The notes under the pieces are model-generated. The model had not been told where the DNA came from, ran no database searches, and saw only the letters and a program-made list of their open reading frames with translations. Shown piece after piece: positions 36,601-45,900 of a stretch of 64,000 nt of DNA. The translations under genes were made by a program, and so were the position numbers. The DNA lies in the NCBI GenBank assembly GCA_031213475.1, contig JARUPZ010000021.1:4192438-4256437 (forward strand), given 5' to 3'. Positions within the stretch are counted from its first letter, which is position 1. Each line of letters begins with the position of its first letter. This DNA is from Nereocystis luetkeana. Its lineage: Eukaryota; Sar; Phaeophyceae; Laminariales; Laminariaceae.

Positions 36601-37830
36601 GCTCCTTGGGCGAGAGGAAGATAGTTCCCTCGCGTTGATGAAGTCGCAGAAGGGGCTCTGAGCCCCCCCTTGGATTTAGTGCACACAGCAGAGCTTTATA
36701 TCCGCGCCTCGATTCATTTTAGCAGCGGTCGAGATGAAAAGATCAGAATATCGCCTCTTGGCCGCCTTTCGTCCAACAAGAAAATTGCTCTTGTTGGAAA
36801 TTCTGGAAACCAGAGCGATCGACATCGAAAGTAAATAACTAAAGAATCGGCCAAGCCAACATGGAGGCTTCGTTGCTACGACCGGGCAACCGGTTCAAGA
36901 AACTTGTGCTGTCACACGACGTTGGCTTGTTGTGGGCCGTAGCGTCGGGGTTGCGCGGGGCAGCCGCGCCCCGCTGGGCACAACGAGTAAGGGCTTCCAA
37001 TCGCGTAGAAATAGACTGCTGCGAGTCTTATTTTTTGGATTTTTGGATACACCCTACGAATACAGCAGCTGTTGTTTCGGAGTACAGTAGCTTCTTGCTG
37101 TGCGTACTGGTAGATAAAGTAGTAAGAACGGAGCGTTGTCACCGCTACTGTAATTGATACCGGCAGCTGCGACTTGAGCCACAGCAGCTTGAAGTTTGCC
37201 CCGCAAAGGTTCCGCCATTTCGGTGTGGCCCGGGCCCACAACGGCGTGAACGCTGCTGCCGCTGCTCTGTGTGTTCTGCCCTTGGTTTGGTGCGCAGAAG
37301 AGCCTTGCGGCTGGCGCAGCATGCAAGCATGCTGGTACACCGAGCGGCCGAGCGGCTTCTACTTTTTTTTTTTTTTTAGTTTCGTGCGACGTGTCCACTG
37401 CTGCGTGTATGTGTGTGTGTGTTTTTTCCCGCAACGGTGATTGGATAGTTTCTTACAATATTTGTTTTTTTCGTCTCAGTTACGTAGCGACCCGGAAAAT
37501 GTTTTTGTTGTTGTTGTTGTTGTTGTCATTTTTTACGTCTGAAAAAAATCCAGTCCTGCCGTTTCAACAGTAGGATCTATTTGCTCATCTGTGTTTCTCC
37601 TCCTCACCTACCCCACCCCCCCCCCCAAAAAAAGCAAATCCTTGCGTGCTGTATAACTCCCTGGCTGGTGTTGGGCTACGTACGTATATTCTGTTCGCAG
37701 GGAGACTTCGCAAAAATACGGGGTGCAGTCCATGCCGACGTTCCTGATGCTTAAGAACGGTAAAAAGGTCGACGAACTCAAAGGCGCCGGGGAGGACGCT
37801 CTTCGGCAGGCCATCTCACGAAACGCCTGA
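27607..37830 (+). CDS. Ubiquitin-like domain-thioredoxin fusion protein
   Basis: Seven exons: 27,607-27,705; 28,294-28,354; 29,709-29,766; 30,927-31,056; 31,939-31,994; 34,552-34,635; 37,701-37,830. All introns (588-3,065 bp) are GT-AG and every phase agrees, giving 618 nt and 205 residues. Residues 1-73 look like an NPL4/UBX-type ubiquitin fold: LTVRVRMSDGSVKRVQAK, DTVEDVCERLG and closing LKELSVGHGGWLYML. A charged helical linker (74-100) leads to a full thioredoxin domain (about 102-205) with VVVDFYADWCGPC (Cys132, Cys135), the cis-proline in SMPTF (Pro175) and the last helix ALRQAISRNA. WCGPC is split by an intron after TG. The expected role is dithiol-disulfide exchange, probably cytosolic since no leader is seen; the ubiquitin-like part may dock it to ubiquitin or p97-type machinery (inference). 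The thioredoxin part is certain. Joining of the first three exons rests on phase and domain order. An in-frame upstream ATG at 27,481 is an alternative start. Confidence 0.78.
28960..29480 (+). repeat. R3 tandem array in intron 2
   Basis: Unit of about 170 bp. A short hairpin has arms CGTAAATATAAGGACCG and CGGTCCTTATATTTACG around TTTATACA-type loops, followed by a linker with GGCACCAGT, GTGAGGGAAGTGACCAG and TTACACTGGAACATAT. The hairpin half (with CCACTCTGG/CCAGAGTGG outer arms) also occurs singly elsewhere (about 24,990, 46,605, 49,285, 57,775), so it is probably an ~80-bp MITE that became part of a satellite here. An M2 element interrupts the last unit. Confidence 0.8.
29352..29448. mobile_element. 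M2 copy inside an R3 unit
   Basis: It sits between ATAAGACCG-type and AAGCGGTCC halves of an R3 hairpin: the R3 unit reads AGACCGTTTATACG before it and GTGAAGATCAAGCGGTCC after it. The insertion is therefore younger than the R3 unit. Outer bases are TCAA...TTAC rather than perfect TTAA. Confidence 0.85.
30238..30346 (+). mobile_element. MITE M1 in intron 3
   Basis: Left tip mutated (CTCACGGGGG); right end CCCCCGTCATAG. The interior is near consensus. Confidence 0.85.
30560..30815 (+). repeat. GATCT-rich repeat R4
   Basis: About 250 bp with TGTATGATCTGTATGATCTG near the left, then CCGTATAACCTGCGTGATCT, TTCCTGGGTT, GGCAGGT, and GATGATCTATCTGTAGATGA at the right. Copies lie at 34,130, 46,320 (inverted), 51,640, 53,300, 55,025 and 55,610 (inverted). 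Subterminal GATCTAGATCATGATCT words suggest a non-autonomous DNA element. No autonomous partner is seen. Confidence 0.75.
31175..31270. mobile_element. M2 copy in intron 4
   Basis: Between two exons of the thioredoxin domain. The arms CCCCTTTAGAACCGCAGTCC and GGGACTGCGGTTCTAAAAGG are intact, with outer TCAA on the left and a changed right tip (GTTCAT). Confidence 0.88.
32200..32410 (+). repeat. R5 copy in intron 5
   Basis: GCGATAAAAACGCAAGGCAC, AGAGCCTGCTATGTGG and AAATGGGATGGGAA blocks align with 6,470 and 50,745. Confidence 0.7.
32550..33145 (+). repeat. R3 tandem array in intron 5
   Basis: Three full units and one partial, longer and more regular than the intron 2 array, with a period of about 170-175 bp. 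A TACCTGGTA scar (33,073) sits in the last unit. Confidence 0.85.
34130..34350 (+). repeat. R4 copy in intron 5
   Basis: TCTGTATGATCTGTATGATC, GTCGTACAATCTGCGTGATC, TTTCCTGGGTTGGATCTGTA and CGGCAGGTGTGAGGA align with 30,560 and 55,025. Confidence 0.75.
34668..34822 (+). repeat. R1 copy with poly-G at the right end
   Basis: The full head series is present with small insertions, and the run of about 22 G lies after the AGACACTG block instead of before GTACTC. R1 can therefore abut homopolymer G at either side. Confidence 0.75.
35279..35387 (-). mobile_element. MITE M1 in intron 6
   Basis: Subfamily with TAAATAGGACC arms and right tip CTCCCGCAATAG. Confidence 0.85.
35740..36010. repeat. GGGTC-type array with inverted flanks
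   Basis: The word CGGGTC/CGGGTCG is repeated many times, perfectly in tandem at about 35,905-35,930, with complementary GACCCG words at 35,790 and 35,975-36,010. The flanks can pair. Confidence 0.8.
36112..36219 (+). mobile_element. MITE M1 in intron 6
   Basis: TTGCGGGGGGCC left tip; right end CCCCCGTAAGAC. It belongs to the CCTACGGTAC subfamily. Confidence 0.8.
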
Positions 37831-39879
37831 TGGGAAACTGATGGGAAAACCTTTACCTCTCTCGTAGCGGCTGGGCGTCTTCGTCGGCCGAAGATTTGTT
37901 TCGTCGGAGTCTCTTTTTCTTTTTTTTCTTTTTTTTTTGTTTTGCAATGTATGTGCAGAGTTATTTTCCTTCGTATTATACCCTCGGGTAGTAGTTTTTC
38001 GGTTCCATCGCTCTTTGTTTCTTCTTCCTTTGGCAGCTGCTCAGCTTGTATCGTGCTTATTCTTACGTTGGAGGTTTTACACTTCGCTCTCGCAGAATTT
38101 CGTCTTTTTTTTTTCTTTTTTTTTTCGCGATGCAGAGCAGAGCAACTTGGATTTCAGGGTCGTCACTCTATCCCCAATCCGGCGTACCTGTAGGTCGTAC
38201 CAGGTACATGAGACAGACGGACCCTGGGTAGGGAGTTTTGGAACCTGGAACCACCCCCCCCCCCCCCCCCCGCCTCCCCGCCCCTCCCGTCGCTGTGGTT
38301 GGTGTGCAAGGGGTAAAACCACGAACTGCTCATATGCTGTGCGTGTAAGAGGAGATACAAAGAGAGAGGCGGTCCATGTGAACCTCGGGCAAACCTGGCT
38401 TCATAATTGAGAAAACGTTGGGGTTTGGTTTGCGCACCTGAGCAGGCGTTGCTGTTGCTGTTGTTGGTTTTTGTTGCTCGTCGTGCCCCTGTGGAAACGT
38501 GTCGCTCTTGCTAGCCGAGAAAAACGCGGAACGAACACGCACTGCGTGCTAGAGGGACAAGAGCCAGACACCTGGATCGTGAAGACCTCTTCCTGTTTTT
38601 TTTTTTGTTTTGTTTGTTTCTTCATCTTCCGGTGGATTGGTAAAAATAAATCCCTAGCTCACCACTCTTCCCATCTATTTTGTGGTGGTTAGAAAGCACT
38701 TCGGCGTACGTAGTGATGCCAAGCGAGCGTCGCCTTTGCTGTTTCGTTGTGGTTTTTATCGTTTCCCTTTTCGTTTTCGCTCCTCATGCCGAGGACGCGG
38801 TGTTGAAGCGACACGCGACACGTCCTTTACATGTGGGAGCTTGATGAGCTTAATCTTCATTCTTAACATCCTCAATAAGATCAAGGGTGCACGAAAAAAA
38901 ATATCGACACCGCACTTTTTTTTCTATTTGAGTCCCAGAACGGAGGGGGGGGGGGGGGGGTGCTAAGACCATGTAAACAAATCTGAAAAAAAATGTTTTA
39001 GTCAATTTCTGACCTAACACCCCAACCCGCTATTTGTAGTTTGTTCTCAACTCCGACATGATGGCGTGGGGCTCCGTTTCTCTCTTTTTTCGTTCACCTC
39101 GGGGAGGGTAAACAAACGAAAAAAGCCTAAAGCCTAACCCCGGTATTCCACAAGTGGTACACTTGTGGTGTCTAGAACGGAACCGAACATAGTATGTCTG
39201 TCTGGTTGTCTTGTCTGTCTATCTGTCCGCATGAGGGTCACTCTATGGTCACCTACGGACAAATTTCTTTCAAAACGGCTACGCCCATGCCGCACGAATC
39301 AGGTCAAAGCCCTCGCGGAGGCGATGGTCATGCTCGAAACCACACCTCACCGGGTGCCCCGTGTGTGGAGTCATCAGGGTTGACTGCTAGCATCCCAAAA
39401 ACGGGGTGCCGGTACGAGCAGCAGCAATCGCTCGCCCGAGGCCAGCGGAAAAAAATGTTTGTCGACTCTATTTTCAGGTGGAATAAGATTGGATGAAATT
39501 GGCTTTCCTCCGTCCCTCCCTCCTCCCCGTTCCTCTCCGTCCCCCACTCCATCCCGTTTTAATTTTTACTCACTCGAGGAAAAAGCTCCACACCTCCCAC
39601 CAAAACTGACTTTTGATATAAACACTCACTCACTAGTACAGTAGGTACAGCAGGCTAAAAAACAAGTGCAGTGTCAACGTACCGGGTACCAGAACACAGT
39701 CAACACGAGCCAGATAGCTACCAAACAAAGCGATGACGCTCTGGTGTATGTAGTCAACCGCCCAGGAGCACCGTGAACGCCCAGCAGTATGCGGGTATAG
39801 GATCAATGTTTGCGGTCACGTCGTGCAACTACTTGTTGGATGACGCCTTCAACGAGAGAAGGGTAGCACAGCTCCGCTT
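37831..39879. other. Downstream of UBL-thioredoxin; no gene recognised
   Basis: T-rich 3' region with several (T)n blocks, C- and G-runs (38,257; 38,945) and one scar (38,198). No clear polyadenylation signal could be chosen. Open frames here are driven by poly-T/C. Confidence 0.5.
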
Positions 39880-39989
39880 GTACGGGGGGGCCATAGTTAT
39901 TAGGACCTACGGTACACACAAAAATCCATACGTTTACCTACTTTTACCAACAATATTTATTTGGTCCTATTTACTATAGTCCCCCGTAA
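39880..39989 (+). mobile_element. MITE M1
   Basis: The left tip is shortened (TACGGGGGGGCC). The CCTACGGTACACAC subfamily word is present, and the interior has ATATTTATTTGG, a 4-bp duplication. Confidence 0.8.
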
Positions 39990-40004
39990 TAGAATATTTT
40001 CTGA

Positions 40005-40100
40005 ATGACTTTTAGGACCCCAGTCCCGTTTTGGGGACAAACTACTTACAGTTTGAGTACTTTGTCCCCACATATGGGAGTGCGGTGCTGTAAGGGTTAA
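40005..40100. mobile_element. M2 copy, CACATATGGGAG subfamily
   Basis: It shares the right-arm variant with 11,731. It ends GGGTTAA; the left TTAA is lost (TGACTTTTAGG). Confidence 0.8.
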
Positions 40101-40499
40101 CCCAAAATCGTCGGAATGCCAACCTTGTTTCGAAAAATGATGTCTTTGTATACTTGGGTCATGGGATTATTCATCGGGGCGAAATTTGATTTTGGCTGAC
40201 ATCAGTTTTTCGGTAAAGTTTGGAGCTCCTTAAGTGAGGACCCTCGGAAATTTTAGGGCGAACCTCTATCGTGGGGACGCCTCGCATTTTAACTCGGACT
40301 GTTATTTGTATATTTGTATCACCCCCACAGTTACGCAGTGTGGGCTTCGCTGTGATCGTGACTTTTTGTCATATTTTTCGGCTGAGTCCCAAGAGAGGGA
40401 GTTGACCTGACGGACAGCCAATGGCCCAAGTATATGTATGACGGTATACGCTCGTGACAAGCGAAAAAAGTAGGGCAACACAAACGGTATTCCAGCGAC

Positions 40500-40735
40500 C
40501 ATAAGGCATGAGTTGTAGGGTGATACGGCATACCAGTACCTTTTGGGAGGGGGTAAGGCATGCTTCATTTAGGTGATAAGGCATGCGCTATAGGGCAGAT
40601 GCCTTGCTGGTTGGGTGGTAATGCATGCCTTATTTGGGGGATAAGGCATGCCTTATAGGGTGGTAAGGCATGCCTTATTTGGGCGATAAGGCATGACTTG
40701 TTTGGGCGATAAGGTATGCCTTATTGGGGATGTCC
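40500..40735. repeat. ATAAGGCATGCCTTAT palindrome array
   Basis: About nine units of 22-27 bp carry the 16-bp palindrome or its half sites, separated by TTGGGCG or TAGGGTGG. It ends directly before the open frame that leads into the transposase relic. Confidence 0.8.
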
Positions 40736-40974
40736 GCCGTGTCCCAAGCCCCACCTACTGTGGTACTGGCACCGGTACCGGCGAAGCACCCGCAGCTCGT
40801 GCAGCAACGCCCAACGCGCCAGCCAAAGGGCCTGAGGCCTCGTCGGCAGCAGCCGAATCGCCAGCCACTACGATTGCGACAAACGGCGAGACCATGCTGC
40901 ACGGTGAGAGCCACGAGTGGCAGAACAATGACGGGGAAGCCCTCTTCTCAGAGCCCCCCACGAAAAAGGGCAAG

Positions 40975-41250
40975 AGGACGTGTGGAAAGCTGGAGTCGAA
41001 ACCGCCCGACTTACCAATTCCGGAGAGTGGTGGCGGCCCGCACCGCAAGAGATACGCTATAGAAATCAAACTGAAGGCGGTCGGTTACGCGCGATCTGTA
41101 GTCGAGGAGGCACTGTTGGCTCGACTAAAGTCACCAGGGCGCTGAGAGTTGTGGATAAGGCAACGCTGGCATCGTGGATCAAGAACCGGTATACGTATGA
41201 GAAGGAGGTGCAAGCGGCCACGGCGGTGTCCGGGATGAAAGCCTCCCATG
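40975..41250 (+). pseudogene. Relic of a transposase helix-turn-helix domain
   Basis: Two adjacent frames must be combined. First frame: HRKRYAIEIKLKAVGYARSV (41,041-41,100). Second frame: STKVTRALRVVDKATLASWI followed by KNRYTYEKE. Together they resemble the (K/R)RYT.E.KL..V.YA ... GV...T...W.K pattern of CENP-B/pogo-type DNA-binding domains. An indel near 41,100 breaks the frame and no catalytic domain follows. The upstream low-complexity Ala/Pro stretch may be the old N terminus. This is a broken fragment; its original superfamily is uncertain. Confidence 0.5.
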
Positions 41251-41645
41251 TGTTAGCACACCCCTAGCTAACACCCCCCCTTGTTATCACACCCCCTGCA
41301 TTCTGGCCGGGGTCTGCCCACACTCATTCCACAGCAATCATTGGTATACCGTTATCACACCCTTTCCATATCACACCCCCTGAATCTGGCCGGGGGGTCT
41401 GCCAACTCTCCTTATCTACCAGTAACGCCGTTAGCACACACCCTCGTTACCACACCCCCTAGCTGCGGGGCTCTCGTGCATGGTGTTTTATCCCCCGGGG
41501 ATGCGTTTGATAGCACGCCCCCCACAACAGCACACCCGGTGATAATATTTTGAAATGTCACAACGTTATCACCGGGGTGTGCTTTCTTCCCTGTTATACG
41601 GTACTTGGGTATGCACCGTATGAATATCGCACTATCACACGGGTG
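41225..41645 (+). repeat. Repeated TATCACACCCC motifs
   Basis: At least seven copies or half copies of (G)TTATCACACCCC / GTTAGCACACCC, plus two copies of CTGGCCGGGG(G)TCTGCC, some inverted at the right (GTTATCACCGGGGTGTG). They follow the transposase relic directly and could be its old end or binding sites. A similar word set occurs at 2,560-2,600. Confidence 0.55.
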
Positions 41646-41855
41646 ATGAAACAACACCCCCTCCCGGACGATTTTTTGTCCCCAGCCCCATTCTCTCTGG
41701 GCGAAAGGGGGGAGAGTACAAGCCCCAAGAAAGAGATGCGTTTGTGGAAAGATACGGAGGACATATTTCCGGGGTTGGATCTGTACGACTAAAAACGGAC
41801 AGATCTTGCACGAAATACCATAACGGCATGTCACAATCCAGATCCACAGTAGATC

Positions 41856-42015
41856 ACAGGGGGGGGGGGGGGGGGTTGTACTCGATAGTAGAGATGTACT
41901 CGATCTCCTGCATAGCCGTAGCCGTATGACCATAGACCCTCGAATCCCTACAATGCCGGGACATAGCATGTCGGGTTCTCGCCGACCAGGCAGACATTGT
42001 TTGCACCAAGGAGGG
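41856..42015 (+). repeat. R1 copy starting in an 18-G run
   Basis: G run, GTACTCGATAGTAGAG, GATGTACTCGATCTC, then the usual series to GCAGACATTG. It aligns best with 7,179. Confidence 0.85.
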
Positions 42016-42024
42016 GCGGGTACT

Positions 42025-42962
42025 CATTTGTTGCTTGCCTTAGTCATTTGATCATTGACAACACACATACACACCCCTTTCGAGACGGAGCACCGCTCCT
42101 ACTCCTCCTACTCCTAATAGAGACACCTCCCAACATTTGGGCGCGCATTACGTTGCTTCCATATATTACACAGACACGTTTGGCTAATCTTATCCCCTTC
42201 CTGTGTCGCCGCCTGTGCCCACCATCTATCTCCTAGGATAGCGATCGTTTTCTCGCTGCTATCTAGTGTCGGGGGGGGCGAGAGGGGGCCATGCTGACAC
42301 CAAAAGTATCACGGGCGATACGGCATGAGGTACATGCGTTTACGTTGTTTGAAGTAGTAAGGATTACGGGCAACGACTTCAAGGCGGTGTGTCACTCAAT
42401 AGACGAGTGTAACCGTTGACTCGACGTGAACGTAGGATACGATGCGACAGTAACCAGACGCACCCGCCGAGAGACAGGGCGGACGTAAAAGGGGAATCAG
42501 TCGCAACGGCACTTCGGGCTGAGCGTCCATCCACAAGAAAACACAACGTAGGTTGGTCGTCTCTTAATTATGTTCGCATTGGCAGTTCTCACAACCGAAC
42601 TCCAACCTTAACAACCCTAACGCCGACCATCACCACCACCACCACCACCCCGATCGCCATACACGTACGTACTAAGGTAACACCCACCAGGAAGTAGGGA
42701 ACAACGGAGAAACTCATATCGTTGGCTCTGCTCCACAGCAATCTAGATGATCAACTGTTGTGGATCGGGCTATCTCTCCGATGGCGACACAGCTGCTGCG
42801 CCTTATCCTTACTACTGTATCCCGTCGGCCGTACGCCCATGACCGGTGCTCGAGTCTTGGGACGAGCCGTCATTGCGCAGACATCTTTGCAGAGAACTGC
42901 AACCGAAACCGAATGGCAGCGACGTATACATATAGGTCTAGATGAAAACCGTGCGGCAAAAA
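42025..42962. other. 3' flank of the hydrolase gene; no other gene recognised
   Basis: Mixed sequence with CAC/ACC microsatellite (42,630-42,650). No exon is supported. Confidence 0.5.
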
Positions 42963-45900
42963 TCATGCCAAGAGGCGATCGGCGTGCATGTTGACGTGGT
43001 CCTCGACGAAAGTGCTGATGAAGAAGTAGCTGTGGTCGTACCCATCCTGCAGAAAAAAAAACAAAAAAACAAAAAAACGAAGCACAAAAAAAACAAAAAA
43101 CAAAAACAAAACACGAACAAAGCGCGATCAGTCGGGGCCGTTGTTCGCGCCGCGCCTCGAGCAGAGGGAGACCTCAATCGGGGGGGGATGAGGGCGTGTG
43201 GGGACAGCAGACGTGATTTGGGCGTGCAGTGGGGAGTCCCCAATAGTGCCGCCGCTCCCAATAATGCCGGTGAAATCGATTGGCACGACTAGAACCCTCA
43301 ACAATGCCGGTACCGGCACTATTCGCAACAACGTCGGTACCGGCACTATTCGCAACAATGCCGGTACCGGCACTATTCGCAACAGCGTCGGTACCGGCAT
43401 TATTCGCAACAACGTCGGTACCGGCACTATTCGCAACAGCGTCGGTACCGGCACTATTCGCTACAACGTCGGTGCCGGCACTATTCGTAACAACGTCGGT
43501 ACCGGCACTATTCGCTACAACATCGGTGCCGGCACTACTCGCAACAACGTCGGTACCGGCACTCTTCGCAACAACGTCGGTGCCGGTACTATTCGCAACA
43601 ACGTCGGTACCGGCACTATTCGCAACAATGTCGGTGCCGGCACTACAATTGCCATTTTTTTTTGGCTGGCACACAGCGGCACTACTGGGAGCGCCCCCCA
43701 CTGTACACAGCGGTGTCCGCCGAAATAGCACCAAAGATGGGTGAAACACGAAATAACGCCTTCCAAGATGGGGCGAAAACAAGTTACACGCCTCCCACGA
43801 TGGGCGTAACGAACGCGTTCCAGCATGGGCGTAAAAAGAGGCATTTCCGAGACGGGCGTAGAATAACGCATTCCAGGGTCGGTGTAGAAAACGACTTCCA
43901 ATGCGGGAGTAGATCACTGCAGTCTATTAATCCTTTTAGGACTGCAGTCTCGTTTTGGGGACAATTGGGAACATATTACTTGGGATTTGACTGGTTTGTC
44001 CCCAAACCGGGGCTGCAGTTCTTAAAGTACGGAGGTGCCTCTACCGCTGTTCAGCTAAAAAAATCATACCAGGTAAGACCTATGCCAATGGTACAGCGAA
44101 GTTGCAATAAAAAGTTTGAATTTCAAAGATACCCGCCAAAAAAAATCAGAACACGCTTCCTATGGGCCACCTAAAAAAAAAACAAACTTCTTAACTTTTG
44201 GAAAAGCCCGAAAAAAGGAAATCTGGGGCCGATGTTGGGCCAACATCGGCTTGAGAAAAACTCAGGCCGATCTTTGGTTCGAAGCGGCTAGATTCCGAGT
44301 CCTCGACAGACATCGATCAACAAAACCAACGATTGCGTCATGAATTCTGAACGGAGTGCGCTCCTTAGGGGCTCCGACCCACCCTAGGGTCACCGTCTTC
44401 ACACCATGGCCGGTGTCATGTGGCGGGAGCTGACCAGGCGTGTGATAAAAAAACATTTGGCCGCTGGTTTGCACAAAACAGAAGACAAAACTTCTCCATC
44501 CGTCTCGAATGGCAAAAAATAGACTTCTTTTCAGGTTTGGGAGGATACCGAAGGACGCCGCCGGCAAGCTCTCGCCCCCTGGACCATGGATCCGCCTGAT
44601 ATCTTCGAGGCCGTCATCTATTCTCGTTGGGCTTGCCAGATACCGAGTGGGTTGACCGTGGGCTGAGTCTATGTCGAGATCGAGCGTCGATCGTCGCACG
44701 AGCTGGTTTCGATCACCGTGTTGACAATTTGCGACCAGAAAAACACAAATTGCGCCGCCTGCAGCTGTTGGGGAAAAAAAAAGAAAAAATCAAACATTTT
44801 TTCTCTTTTTTTCCCACAGCGGCGGTACGAGAAAACTTTCGGCTGTTTTTTGAAAGCGATATATTTGAAAAAAAACTTTTGAATCTCGCTGTACCATTGG
44901 CATAGGTCTAAGTACCAAATAAATATATTACCAGGTACCTGGTATGAGTTTTTGCTGTTTTTTACGTGCTTTAGCGTGTTGTTTTTTTACACGGCACGAA
45001 AAGGCGTCGGTCCGACCCAACCCCCACTCTAACCCTAACCCCAATCACCCCTGGTCCAGGCTAACGCTCAACCCGAGCGCGGGCTTCGCCCGGGCGTTTT
45101 GAACGAAAACAGTTGTGCGGACCGCCACAAGAACCGCAGCACCACATGTCACAGGGACCATGACGGTAGTTCCGCGTACCTGCATTCGCAACTCCGACGG
45201 CTGTCCTTTCTCTTCGCACGCCTTCACCAGCGCCTCGGGGTTGAGCTGTCCGTCTGCCGAAACCACGGAAACGAACAGAAAAAAAAAACGAATGATCGAA
45301 CGCACGCACGCGCAGCAGGCGAAAATATTTTTACAGCACACATTCTTCCTGTAAAACGAGCAGCCCCGCGAAAATGTAGACATACAGTGCACATTTTCCG
45401 TTCTGCGTGGTCTTTGGCAGTTTCCCGCCACGAAACGTTGAGAATTCAGAGTGGAAAAATCATGGTATTACGTATTCTGCGTGGAAGCTCCGGTCCTTCT
45501 TTCTTCGCCTGGATAACGCCACGTTCGTGCAGTTTCTCTTCGAGTGTTTTTCCGGTGTTTCGCTCCTTGTGGGTTCTCATGTTTATTGCATTTTTTGTAT
45601 TTCCTGTTTCGATCTGATGATTCCCTCTATATTGTTCCAATCTACTTTTCTTGTTACGTTTTCTCCTTTTTTTTATCGTGCTCTTTCGTAGCCCGGATAT
45701 TTTGTCATTCCACTTGCTCACCTTGATTCAAGTAGCGATAATTATGGAGTCCTTACACGTATAGTATTACGTAGATATATCATAGTCTTGTCACCACATA
45801 ACATGTACCAGGTACCAGGTATCTCGCTACTGCAATAGGAGTGTTAGGCAGGTGTTAGTCTTGTCATCGGGTAGACATGAGGATTTGAAGTGCAGGCGGT

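Noticed and set aside
37161..37218. Minus-strand MAEPLRGKLQAAVAQVAAA reading as a possible first exon
   Set aside because: The only donor (CCG|gtatca) is weak, no partner exon is seen, and it sits inside an intron of the opposite-strand thioredoxin gene.
43174..43917. Long open frames (about 250 aa on minus, 176 and 154 aa on plus) of [13 protein letters not shown] repeats
   Set aside because: They are produced by the 27-bp minisatellite, whose length is a multiple of three and which lacks stops in several frames; it lies inside a hydrolase intron.
45020..45045. CTAACCCTAACCCC telomere-like sequence
   Set aside because: Only two imperfect units inside an intron; not a telomere or a convincing interstitial array.
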